From positions 299,356-363,355 of the forward strand of contig CABFPE010000196.1 of the NCBI GenBank assembly GCA_900660155.1: a stretch of DNA of 64,000 bases. Direction: 5' to 3'. The notes below the pieces were generated by a model. The model had not been told where the DNA came from and did no database searches. It saw only the letters and a program-made list of their open reading frames with translations. Made by a program: the position numbers and the translations under genes. Source of the DNA: Hofstenia miamia. Its lineage: Eukaryota; Xenacoelomorpha; Acoela; Hofsteniidae. Shown one piece after another: positions 46,703 through 58,329 of this stretch (its first letter is position 1; the number at the start of each line of letters is the position of its first letter).

Positions 46703-49439
46703 CTGTTTCCTGCATGATTGAGGGTAGCTCTATGTCCCATGTTTTCAAGAGTAAGTAGATTTTGCTGTTAGCCTTACGTAGATAGGCGAGATAATGAATT
46801 CAACTAAACAACATTGTTTACAATTTATGGTTGGTATTGCAGGATTTGAGATTATAATGTTTGAATGCATTTACGTTACATGTGCGACATTTATGTCCAA
46901 GGTTGTACTTACCAGTTATTTCTAAATACAAAATGGAAAAAATAAATAATTAGATGGAAAGTTCTTCACATTTATTTATCACTTCTGAACTGTTTTCTAC
47001 CTAATGCAAAACTGTCCATTAATGATAGAACTATACAGAGTTACAAATATTGGATGCATAATTTTCATAAATTGTTAATTACTTTAGAACGTCGTGTATT
47101 TTACTTATAGGTCATTCAATGCCTTTCAGTAAACTAAAATAACTTTGAAAGGCTTTGCAAATCATATTGACGAATCTTTGGGTTAGTTAAAGATTATGAT
47201 TCTTCATGATTGCATACTAGGAGAAGGTTGAAATAAGTTTATAAAGTCATAGAGCTGTTATTCATTTTGATGGAATAAAGAATTTGGTAGTTGAGAGTGT
47301 TGCTTATCTTTTGAAAACCATTCTTGACATGATTTTGTAATAACATATTTTTTGGAACCTTTTTTATATACACATTGATTAAATAATTATATTCATGCTC
47401 CCAAACAATCAATATATTGACAAGATACATCACTGTTGAAATCCAAAAATATGCATAATGTCAACAAAATGTTGACAGACGTCCTGAAAAGGGATATGAC
47501 ACTAATACCTAGTGGGTAACATTTGCTTTGCAAAATATTCTAGCATTGCCACAATATTAGAACAGGGAAAACTTAAGCAATGTGATCCATTGTATGTACC
47601 AGCAATCACTGGTAGCAGGCATTTATTCGCATTGAAGCAAGTGATTAATATAAAACATCTTGTGAGAGAATTTTGTGTAATACACTGCACTAGCAAGAAG
47701 CTAGAGTAAAAACTAACCATTGTAAATAAAGTATGAGAATTGCAAACAAGTATGAGGAATAACATTACAAGCATTGAAATTACACAGCTCACGCCAAAAC
47801 AGAAAAATCTATTACCAGGCATTAGAATTAATTAAACCAATTAAGCAAACCATCAATCTTCTGAATAAGAGGAACCTGGTTCACTTGATTTGCGCACTCC
47901 AACACTGAGTGGTGAACCTGCTGTAGCAGATAAGCAAACTGAATTCCTCTCCCTTACTTCAAGAATTTAGCTTGAAATAGTCATCATAGTAAGAAAACTA
48001 TTTAAATAGAGTGATGAGTTTCATTAAGTGCAAGCTAAAACTTTTTATTGACTGAATGCACACACATTGCCCTATTTATATAAATAACTAGACAATAACT
48101 AAAAACAACTACCAGCTAAGCTGGCTAACAGAAATGTTTACAAAATTAAATTATTGCTAATTACGTCATCAAGCATGACTACTAAAGAACCAATCAAAAA
48201 TTATGAATTGTGAAATAACTTTGATTCAATATTTTGTAGCAAATAGTTTATGGATTGAAGTTCGAAAAGCATAATTATGAGTCCTGATAGGACAATATAT
48301 TACACTCTGTTTTGGAAAATAACTCATCAGGAATTAAAAAATCATGTTTGGTTACAGTCTAAAGTGTGTTTAGATTGGATCTGGAATGACGCAAAACCTA
48401 ATCTTTTAAATATTACCAATGTTCAAGTCTGGAGAATGAGCAGGCGACTTGAGGAAATTGAGTACTGTTTCTTGCGACTTATGAAAAAGTGTTATTTTGT
48501 TGCAGTAAGGCATTGTCTTCAAGAAAAGTTTAATATTTACTTCAAGATACTGTTAAATGCATGCTTATATTGCGGCGTCAATAACTTCCTAGAAATGTTT
48601 CTCACCAAAAGATACTGAATGTTTGTTTAGAATGACTTTTTTCTTTTAACGAGAAGTACATCTTGCTAAAACTTAATTAAAGCAGTTAACTTCAATACAC
48701 TTGATGAATGAGTCACACGAAAGAGTGCTGTTGTTTCAAACAATATCAGATAAGCTATGAAATCATGGATTAACCTTTTCCCTTTACAATTATTCAGTGT
48801 TCTGTTTATTATAGAAAAAAGGTGCATCTTACTAATGTTTCAAAAAAGTACCAATTTGTCACTATAATAAAGTAAACCTCAAGGACCCTTAAAAATTTGA
48901 TAGCATAAACAACTAGCACTATGCGATAGCACTATTAAAATTTTATAGATCTTATTTTAAAATATATTATTTATTTGAGATTAAATCTCTGATATCACCA
49001 TGTATATTAGGTTAATAAAAAATTATTGAGTGGTTTGTACTTCGCACTAGATGAAAGTACTTTGTGTTCCATATCTAAACAAAGAAATCAGAATTTGAAT
49101 GTCCAATATTGAAAGACTATTACAAATTTGGGCTGCATATAACATCTTTATCGAATATCTCAATAGGTTCTTGGAATATTACCTTCAAAATTGGTCTGCA
49201 ATTTTCATTTGCATTGTAAGTTAAAGATTTCAAACAGAAATTGCGCAAAATAATGGTCGCCACCTTCCACAGATTTTATTCAAAGCCTTATTATTTTCAT
49301 AGTACATAAATTGGCATGTATGCACCTTTCACTTAGGTAATAAACTTATAGCTATAAATATAGTTTGTCTCCACCTTTTAATTATTAAGAAGGGGGTTTG
49401 ACTGCCGCAACCTGTATTTGAGAAGTTGAAAATATAAAT
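46703..49439. other. No gene recognised
   Basis: AT-rich sequence. A 113-codon plus-strand frame at 48277-48618 (MSPDRTIYYTLFWKITHQEL...) has no family motif I know, and no splice or promoter context to support it. Confidence 0.4.
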
Positions 49440-50790
49440 TCATAATGATGGATTAATTCTAGCAAATCAGGAGTTAAGTTTAAATTGTTCTTTATACAGT
49501 AAATTATTGTGAATTTGCAATTCATTTATAGAGATAATATTGTCTTTAGCATCAGTATAATTTCCTACATTTATGAATGTTTCATTAAGTACATTAGCTA
49601 TCTTTTTGTGATCATATATGATTTCATTTTTATCCTTTAATGATGTGATATCTGAAGAATTATTATTGTTGAAAAATCTACATTTTTGTGTTATGGTTTT
49701 ATTTTCAAATGATAATTTCAAGAAATTGTGTAAATCTCTCTTGCATTTGTTACATATTTTGTTTCTAATATATTTATACTTGGTGAAATTTTTGTCATTT
49801 TTATCTTGACAGTAGTTTTTGTGCGCATTATGTTTCTGTTTAATTAATTGCTTTGTTTCATTTGATAACCATTGTTTCCATTTAAGTAACTTACTTTGAT
49901 ACATATTCTTCTTAACTTTCTTAATGGACATTACTCATTAAAAAGATAGTTTAAATTTTTAGTAATGAATCGCAATTTTTCATCATCTGTTGTCAAATTA
50001 TAAAATAATTTCCAATCTAAGCATAATAAATGACACATTCAGACGTATAAATGATCACTGACATGCAATTTTGTAAAACCAAATCTTATTTTATTATTAA
50101 GAAGTATTGATCTCACCTTTGGAGAAACCTAAAGATCAATTCTTTACAGTTGTAATATTTTCTGGTGTATGCAAATATAAACGAAAATTCTTCCTCTTTA
50201 ATTTCATTGAATAATTTATCGTTTCCTTCAAATATTTTTTTTTGAAATAATCAAAATCTTCTATATCTTCATACAATGTTTGATAGTTTTATCTTAGGTA
50301 TAAACTTCATTGAGGATTTTAATGTACTATTTATAATTTTCGATAGTTCCTTCTCAATAATCTTGGTTTCATAATCGTTAGAACATTGCAAAATAATGTC
50401 ATTTTTATTTAAAATTGAAAGGTGATAATTTTTTCGACATTGCCTTCTAGTTTTTTGCATTTTTTGGCATTTGGTTTGCCATCTTTGTTATAATAATTTG
50501 CTGACACAATGATTTTGATTTGTGTACTTGTGAGGTAGGTGAAACTTTTGGGGTATATTGATCGTGAGAGATTGTTTTGTTTTTACACTTGAAGTACTAT
50601 CGCTTAGACAATCCAAAAATTCCTTCTTAATTTTAGAAATTAAATTGGAGCATTCGATCTTGGATTGATTTGATTTTTCTAATTCATTAATTATAAATTC
50701 TAAATTTGTAAATGAATTTAATAGATTGGTAAATATTTCCTTTGCAGGACCTTTAGTAGCATTGGAATAAAGCATTATACAAAATATAAT
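49440..50790 (-). mobile_element. LINE remnant with ORF1-like and linker segments, largely lacking endonuclease
   Basis: From 50775 downward on the minus strand there is a Lys/Glu-rich, coiled-coil-like segment (NLEFIINELEKSNQSK, LISKIKKEFLDCL), possibly ORF1. It is followed by a short remnant of the endonuclease end (IRFGFTKLHVSDHLYV), then by the endonuclease-RT linker (49931-49467: YIRNKICNKCKRDLHNFLK, KKIANVLNETFINVGN). The linker resembles that of the LINE at 27 kb (ANILNETFAKMGN). Most of the endonuclease and all RT motifs are missing, so it is an internally deleted or heavily decayed copy. Confidence 0.6.
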
Positions 50791-51360
50791 ATGTATTAAA
50801 TGCTAAATGTGAGAATTGAAACTTACGTTTTCCATTAGTTCGTGGGTTGTAAACGTTTAAAAATTATTTGGGGAAATGATGACAGATATTTACGAATTCC
50901 CAAGAAAATAAGTTAAGCAAAACAGCAATATTTGCTAAATTTTCATTCATAGCAAAAACTCTGCAATTAATATTGCATGTTATCGAGTACATTTCTAATA
51001 AATTAAGTGTTGTCCTTCTTGAGAGCTTGTGAAGGGTATCATTAGAATTGTAAATTGACCGCGTTCTTATGGCCTTGATTTCAATTCGTAACATTTCTGA
51101 GGGTACGAAAATCTCGAAGCAAAATGTGTGGAAAGGTTGGGTTCTTCGTGATAATCAAGTCTCATGGATTTACTGGGACTAAACCATTTCAGTAGGCTTA
51201 TAAGTGAAGAGGAAATTTCAAAATATTTTATATATATATATTTCATGGAATCATAATTCTACAACAACTAAATCTAATAAATTATTACTTAGTTAATTAA
51301 TGTTCATTACTTTGTATCAAACGAAAGTAAATTGATTAATCATTAAAAAAGAAAAATATT
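50791..51360. other. No gene recognised
   Basis: AT-rich sequence between the LINE remnant and the hAT fragment. Confidence 0.4.
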
Positions 51361-51840
51361 GTCTTTTTTATTCTGATGAGGAAGACAATGTTACCACATG
51401 TGAAGAAAGCGAGTGCATTTTGTACGCAATAGACCATCAAAATCTAAACTTTGATGAAGATTTCAATTTACAATCACTTTGGAATAACGCGCCTTATAAA
51501 AAGTTAAATAATTGCTCGATCGTGCCCTTAAATTCAAGCCTCAGAGCTATGTCTGAACGAGCATTTAGATCAGCTGGATTGATCATTATCGATAGGTGAT
51601 GCAACGTTGATTCGAAACATGTCAATGAACTTATATTTTTTACGTTGTATTTTTATTGCACTTTATTATAATTATATACCACATTTTATTAATTTTTATT
51701 CATTTGTATCATTTACGTCAAGATTCATCAATTTTTTATAAGTATTTTCTTCGGGACGGGATCGGGACCGAAACCAAAATGTTTTTGCGGAACAAGACTG
51801 GGACAAAGATTTCTGGTCCCGCAAATTTCTAGTTTACATA
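51361..51840 (+). mobile_element. hAT transposon 3' fragment
   Basis: The plus-strand frame near 51480-51640 reads LRAMSERAFRSAGLIIIDR and then SKHVNELIF. This is the C-terminal dimerisation segment of hAT transposases (usual form SSERVFSTAGLI..RR...L.P..VE.L.FL). A stop replaces the residue after IIIDR. About 100 bases further on are subterminal GGGACGGGATCGGGACC motifs typical of hAT ends (51755-51825). The rest of the transposase is missing. Confidence 0.75.
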
Positions 51841-53265
51841 CTTTCAATACCTCCAGGAATTATTTTATAAATGAAATCACTGTGCACACGTAAATTACGG
51901 ACACCGAATTAATCTAATAATTACTGAATTAACTCTTTGCACACACAAGCGATAGATGGCGATGGAGACGCATTTACAGGGGTGTGCTCGAGGGATGCTT
52001 AGGGAGTTGATCCCACTTTGTTGAGGTTATATTACTGTTTGTGGTGTTGGACTATGTTTGTTGCGAAATTAGATTTTTTCAAAACAAATACCAAAATATA
52101 GTATTCAAATTTAGAACCTCTTCTAGTTAATTATTTAGAACTACAACCCTGCATAATTAAAAAACGAAGGTGCTAGTGTCAATACCATACCATATGGCAT
52201 TTGACTATATTTACTCTTCTGACATCTGCAACCATAATGAAATCTGAGATATTTCGATTTGGATTATTGACATAATTCTGTCACCCAATCAGAAAGCAGA
52301 GTGAGCAAACACGGATTATCTAGGAACATATTCATTTAAATTTCGCAAATGGAATGTACTACCATGGACCTAAATTTCTTAAAATTTGATACAGATCTTC
52401 AGTTATAATGTCTGAATTAGGTATTCGAAGCAAAGATTCCAGGTCAGTGAATGAGTTTCCAGTAGGTAACTATTAGTGTTTGGTTTCGGTTGAAAAAAAC
52501 TTAATTGATGTATTCGGGAATATTCAAACTGTTCGAATACTTTTTATTGAATTTAATTATTCTAGCGTCATAAGTTGCAACATACTTCCAATGCTTACAT
52601 CAGTCTACAATTAGCGTGTTATATATTTATTTTACCTAAAATAGATTTTCACATATGTTGGATCGTGTGACTTGAAACGTGTAATTTGCGCATCACAAAA
52701 AAGGCTACCGGTAATCCTACAATTTATATTTTCAAAATTTTTGATGGAATCAATTTAGATGAAATTATTTAAATAAATTATTTTATATAAAATTTGTGTT
52801 CCAGGTTACAAATAAGGAATATGCAAGAAGCTAAGTAAGATTGTGTTCTTTTAGCTAAATGCAATTAAATGTATACTTCATTTTTCTTTGTACGGAAATC
52901 ACTTAATTATTCTTTTAAATGTTCATTATCGTCTCTGAGAAAGCATTTATTCGTGTAAACAGAAAACTAAAAGAATTTTAATGTTTTATTTTGTTACATA
53001 AACAAATGTGTTATCAATTAAATTAAAAACTAGTATTCATTCATGTATAAAGATTATATAATACACAATATGATTTTAATTAAAGTTGTAAACCCAAATA
53101 TAATAGATTTTTCAATAATAATATTTTATAAAATAGTTGAATTTTAATGTTCTTATGCTACATAAATACATTTTTTAACAATTAGATTATTAATATTGTT
53201 TATACATAATTCAACATTGTATATGCATAAGCTGAATTAAGTAAGTGTTCTAAATACAATGAACG
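51841..53265. other. No gene recognised
   Basis: AT-rich sequence with short frames only. Confidence 0.4.
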
Positions 53266-56200
53266 TCGATTTTGCACAAGAGAACCATTGACCATCTTTT
53301 GATCATTTAGGAATCATGCTTCTCATTTTGTTAGTGCTACAGAGATTTCTCAGCTTTAATCAATGTTATGTCCGAAAAATCTGCGTGAGCTTCTGAATGT
53401 TAACATTGATTTTGGCTGATTTAGTTTAAGGTAGACTTGTTCTAGTTCTAAATTTAACATCTATATAATATAAACTTCAATGTCAACAAGTTCATCTGGA
53501 TTTATTTTATTACTCTAGGTGCTTATGACAAGCTTTCCTTAAAACTATTGTACTAAATGAATATACAGTATTTCTAAAAAATAGTTCCGGAGATTTAGTT
53601 GGCGTTTAGAATTAGTTTCTTTAGTTAATCTTGTTAATCATTCTTTTATTGTTTTTTGATAGTTCCCAAACTGTTTTTTATAACCTCATTGCCACCGCAC
53701 CCGCCTTTTTATTAATTTTGTTTAATTGAGTGAATGATGTCAAGCATATTATATAATATAGATTTCGTAGTAAATAAATATTGTATTAGCTTAGTATTAC
53801 ACATGTAACAAAATAAAAACATCCACCCGCACCGCAACCCACATGGCATTTGAAATTCTGCACCAGCACTGCATCGCAGCCGCGTTCATCTTTGGTTTAG
53901 GTAGTTAGTCGTAATGTTCAGTACATATGTTACTGTATTTCATGAATTTTTCTATTTGATTTAGATTCCAAACACTTATTTCAGTGAACTGAAGAAGTTT
54001 GCTTGAGAATATTGTAAATTTAAAAACTTTATATTAACAAAATTGTCAAAAATATGCAGCTATTATACTTTGGTTGCTTAATTATTCTTTAATCGAGCTT
54101 AACTGCCCTAACCAGAGGACTTCATAGTTTCATTGCAATTAAAATATTTGATTGTTGGTGTTAGCAATTATAAATTTATTCATTTGTTTCATGCAATTAA
54201 TTTTTTGATTTTATCTCGATTTATAGCGCAGACTCGGCATTTACGAGGGTGTGAGGAAAGTAATGAGCCTCGCAACACTGCGGGCAACATTGTATCTACC
54301 GCTCTGTACCGATTGGTTTGTGTATCGCTTCCTCAGTTCACCGTTACAACTCGGTAGCGCAAACACATTAGTTTTGACAGCGCCATCAGTGAAGTTGTGT
54401 TTTTGCTGCGTGTTACAGAAATGGAGCATTGGAAATTAGAGCAACGTTATTCAATAAAGTTTTGCGTTAAACTTGGTGAATCTGCGAGTGTGACATTTGA
54501 AAAGTTGACACAGGCCTATGGGGAACATTGCTTATGAAGAGCACAAGTTTTTCGCTGGCGAAGACGTTGAACGTGTGAGGGCTCTTGTGAGATCGGACCG
54601 TCGTTTAACAATAAGGATAATCAGTGAACAGTTAAATTTAAACACTTTCACCGTACATCAAATTTTGAGAGACGATTTGAACATGCGAAAGATTTGTTAC
54701 AAACTGGTGCCAAAAAACCACACAACTGAACAAAAGGACAATCGAAAAGCTGTGTGTGTTAATCTTCTTGTCAGGATTGTAAGTGACCTGGAATTCTTTA
54801 ATTGTGTTATCACAGGTGATGAATCCTGGATATTTGAGTATGATCCTGGAACAAAGCGGCAAAGCAAAGAATGGCACACTCCGTCATTTCCTCCACAAAG
54901 AAATTTCGAATGAGCAAATCAAGACCATGCTGATTTGTTTTTTTGATATTAAGGGCATGGTGCACAAAGAATTTGTTTCATCAGGACAAACTGTCAACAA
55001 GGTGTTTTATCAAAGTGTCCTTGAAAGGCTCCGGAAAAGAGTGATGTGTGTGAAACCCGACAGTGCAGACAGGTGGATGCTTCATTACGACAATGCCCCA
55101 TCTCACATGGCCACTTCCATCAGTGAATATTTGACATCAAAACGCATTAGGTTTGTTCCTCAACCCCCCTCCCCCCTATTCACCTGACCTGAGTCCTTGT
55201 GAATTTTCCTTTTCCCGAACTTTAAACATGTCCTCAAAGGACGACATCNTCGATTTTGCACAAGAGAACCATTGACCATCTTTTGATCATTTAGGAATCA
55301 TGCTTCTCATTTTGTTAGTGCTACAGAGATTTCTCAGCTTTAATCAATGTTATGTCCGAAAAATCTGCGTGAGCTTCTGAATGTTAACATTGATTTTGGC
55401 TGATTTAGTTTAAGGTAGACTTGTTCTAGTTCTAAATTTAACATCTATATAATATAAACTTCAATGTCAACAAGTTCATCTGGATTTATTTTATTACTCT
55501 AGGTGCTTATGACAAGCTTTCCATAAAACTATTGTACTAAATGAATATACAGTATTTCTAAAAAATAGTTCCGGAGATTTAAGTTGGCGTTTAGAATTAT
55601 TTTCTTTGTTAATCTTGTTAATCATTCTTTTATTGTTTTTTGATAGTTCCCAAACTGGTTTTTTATAACCTCATTGCACCGCACCCGCATGACTGTTAGA
55701 AAAATTCACCCGCTATTTTCAAGTAATTAAGCAAAAAGTGTCAATCACTGAATTGACTTTTTATTAATTTTGTTTAATTGAGTGAATGATGTCAAACATA
55801 TTATATAATATAGATTTCGTAGTAAATAAATATTGTATTAGCTTAGTATTACACATGTAACAAAATAAAAACATCCACCCGCACCGCAACCCACATGGCA
55901 TTTGAAATTCTGCACCAGCACTGCATCGCAGCCGCGTTCATCTTTGGTTTAGGTAGTTAGTCGTAATGTTCAGTACATATGTTACTGTATTTCATGAATT
56001 TTTCTATTTGATTTAGATTCCAAACACTTATTTCAGTGAACTGAAGAAGTTTGCTTGAGAATATTGTAAATTTAAAAACTTTATATTAACAAAATTGTCA
56101 AAAATATGCAGCTATTATACTTTGGTTGCTTAATTATTCTTTAATCGAGCTTAACTGCCCTAACCAGAGGACTTCATAGTTTCATTGCAATTAAAATATT

Positions 56201-57307
56201 TGATTGTTGGTGTTAGCAATTATAAATTTATTCATTTGTTTCATGCAATTAATTTTTTGATTTTATCTCGATTTATAGCGCAGACTCGGCATTTACGAGG
56301 GTGTGAGGAAAGTAATGAGCCTCGCAACACTGCGGGCAACATTGTATCTACCGCTCTGTACCGATTGGTTTGTGTATCGCTTCCTCAGTTCACCGTTACA
56401 ACTCGGTAGCGCAAACACATTAGTTTTGACAGCGCCATCAGTGAAGTTGTGTTTTTGCTGCGTGTTACAGAAATGGAGCATTGGAAATTAGAGCAACGTT
56501 ATTCAATAAAGTTTTGCGTTAAACTTGGTGAATCTGCGAGTGTGACATTTGAAAAGTTGACACAGGCCTATGGGGAACATTGCTTATGAAGAGCACAAGT
56601 TTTTCGCTGGCGAAGACGTTGAACGTGTGAGGGCTCTTGTGAGATCGGACCGTCGTTTAACAATAAGGATAATCAGTGAACAGTTAAATTTAAACACTTT
56701 CACCGTACATCAAATTTTGAGAGACGATTTGAACATGCGAAAGATTTGTTACAAACTGGTGCCAAAAAACCACACAACTGAACAAAAGGACAATCGAAAA
56801 GCTGTGTGTGTTAATCTTCTTGTCAGGATTGTAAGTGACCTGGAATTCTTTAATTGTGTTATCACAGGTGATGAATCCTGGATATTTGAGTATGATCCTG
56901 GAACAAAGCGGCAAAGCAAAGAATGGCACACTCCGTCATTTCCTCCACAAAGAAATTTCGAATGAGCAAATCAAGAATCAAGACCATGCTGATTTGTTTT
57001 TTTGATATTAAGGGCATGGTGCACAAAGAATTTGTTTCATCAGGACAAACTGTCAACAAGGTGTTTTATCAAAGTGTCCTTGAAAGGCTCCGGAAAAGAG
57101 TGATGTGTGTGAAACCCGACAGTGCAGACAGGTGGATGCTTCATTACGACAATGCCCCATCTCACATGGCCACTTCCATCAGTGAATATTTGACATCAAA
57201 ACGCATTAGGTTTGTTCCTCAACCCCCCTCCCCCCTATTCACCTGACCTGAGTCCTTGTGAATTTTCCTTTTCCCGAACTTTAAACATGTCCTCAAAGGA
57301 CGACATC
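53266..57307. repeat. Two-kilobase segment present twice around a one-base gap
   Basis: Copy A is 53266-55248, an N follows at 55249, and copy B is 55250-57307. They are nearly identical. Copy B has an extra block of about 72 bases (about 55690-55760) and an extra ATCAAG near 56975, and single-base changes are few. Copy A stops inside the mariner at exactly the point where copy B goes on. This looks like two haplotypes or overlapping contig ends placed side by side. Each copy also holds a GC-richer CCGCACCCGC/ACCCGCACCGCAACCC patch reminiscent of a hAT-type MITE. Confidence 0.85.
54244..55248 (+). mobile_element. Mariner, copy A (truncated by the one-base gap)
   Basis: Same element as at 56296-57524: left terminus CGAGGGTGTGAGGAAAG after TA. 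It is cut at the gap after CTCAAAGGACGACATC, so the 3' end is absent. It should not be counted as an independent insertion. Confidence 0.85.
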
Positions 57308-57524
57308 TTGGAACTCTGGAGAACATTAAAACGACTGTGACCGACTAGTTAAAGGTCATACGAGTTGAAGACTTCCAGTGCTGCTACCAAGACTGGCAAA
57401 AACGAATCCGCCGGCGAATAGCTGCCCAAGGCAACTACTTTGAAGGCGATAACAACGTTATTTGGAGCAACTTAAAACTGTGTTAGGTACAAAATTGGTC
57501 TCATTACTTTTCTCACACACTTCG
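56296..57524 (+). mobile_element. Mariner transposon, degenerate, copy B
   Basis: 1.23 kb element between TA dinucleotides (56294-56295 and 57525-57526). The terminal inverted repeats are CGAGGGTGTGAGGAAAGTAA (left) and CGAAGTGTGTGAGAAAAGTA (complement of right). It carries one broken transposase gene on the plus strand and belongs to a different mariner family from the copy at 9.75 kb. Confidence 0.9.
56473..57486 (+). pseudogene. Mariner transposase remnant (DD34D family)
   Basis: The start MEHWKLEQRYSIKFCVKLGE is a family hallmark, followed by FEKLTQAYGEHCL and a stop. Then come DVERVRALVRSDRRLTIR, the first Asp in VITGDESWIFEYD, the second in LHYDNAPSH, and the third block as SPCEFSF, where the usual Asp is Glu. 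Between QVFRW and DVERV about 30 residues of the normal linker are missing. A frame change occurs in the C-rich run before SPDLSP-type sequence. The C-terminus QGNYFEGDN is present. The gene is inactive. Confidence 0.88.
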
Positions 57525-57526
57525 TA

Positions 57527-58329
57527 GATAGTATTTCAAATCTCAAGCAATGATCCAACAGGGTCCATAATGATTTTTTACCAGGCAAATATCTTAACAC
57601 AAGCAACTTTGTTCAGCTAATGAGTTGCTTAGGTAGCATTACACTTGCGCTTTGTTATATGTGCCATTGAGACAATGTGTACTATATGTACCATAATATA
57701 ATGCGTCACTTTATCAAACAATTAAATGCAATTAATTGATTTTTTGTTTGAGGTGTCAATTTAATTACCTGGTTTGGAAATAATTGATTGTTTTTTGAAA
57801 ATCAATTATTGAATATTCCCTGGTCTTAATATTTTTAGATAGCAGGTTCGGTTTCAGTGCCTAATTTATTCCGATTACTTGCATTGCCTTCCATTTTAAT
57901 ATATAAGATTTCTATCAAAATCTAGATTTGCTAAAAATTGATACAATACAAATAATATACATGTTTGTGGTGAATCAAGAACACGATATTTTTATAGTTA
58001 AAATTTTGTAAAACATCTTTTGTGAAAATACCAGTGAAGTAAAGATCAGGATTTTGGATCTTTTAACAAATGATATAGCTAAATATCTTATCTGAAAATG
58101 AATCAAATGCTTGCCTCTTTATTTGCATTTCATTAATATATAAGATTCAAAGTAAAATATAATCATTGTTTTAAGTAATTTGCATATTTTAAAAGTAAAT
58201 AGATCATATAACTAACGAAAATTTACTCTAATGTTTCAGTCAGTACAAAAATGAATTCTAAATTATTTTAAAAATTGAAGATGGAATCACATGATCAGCA
58301 GAAAAGTTTATATAATAAATAGAAATTTA
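57527..58329. other. No gene recognised
   Basis: AT-rich intergenic sequence that includes the presumed 3'UTR of the minus-strand Rac gene. Confidence 0.5.

Noticed and set aside
47502-47822. 106-codon minus-strand frame with hydrophobic stretches
   Set aside because: Phe/Leu/Ile-rich composition is expected from AT-rich DNA, and a competing plus-strand frame overlaps it. No support as a membrane protein.
48277-48618. 113-codon plus-strand frame
   Set aside because: Low-complexity-free but without family motifs, splice context or repeat relatives in the window. It is left as unassigned sequence.
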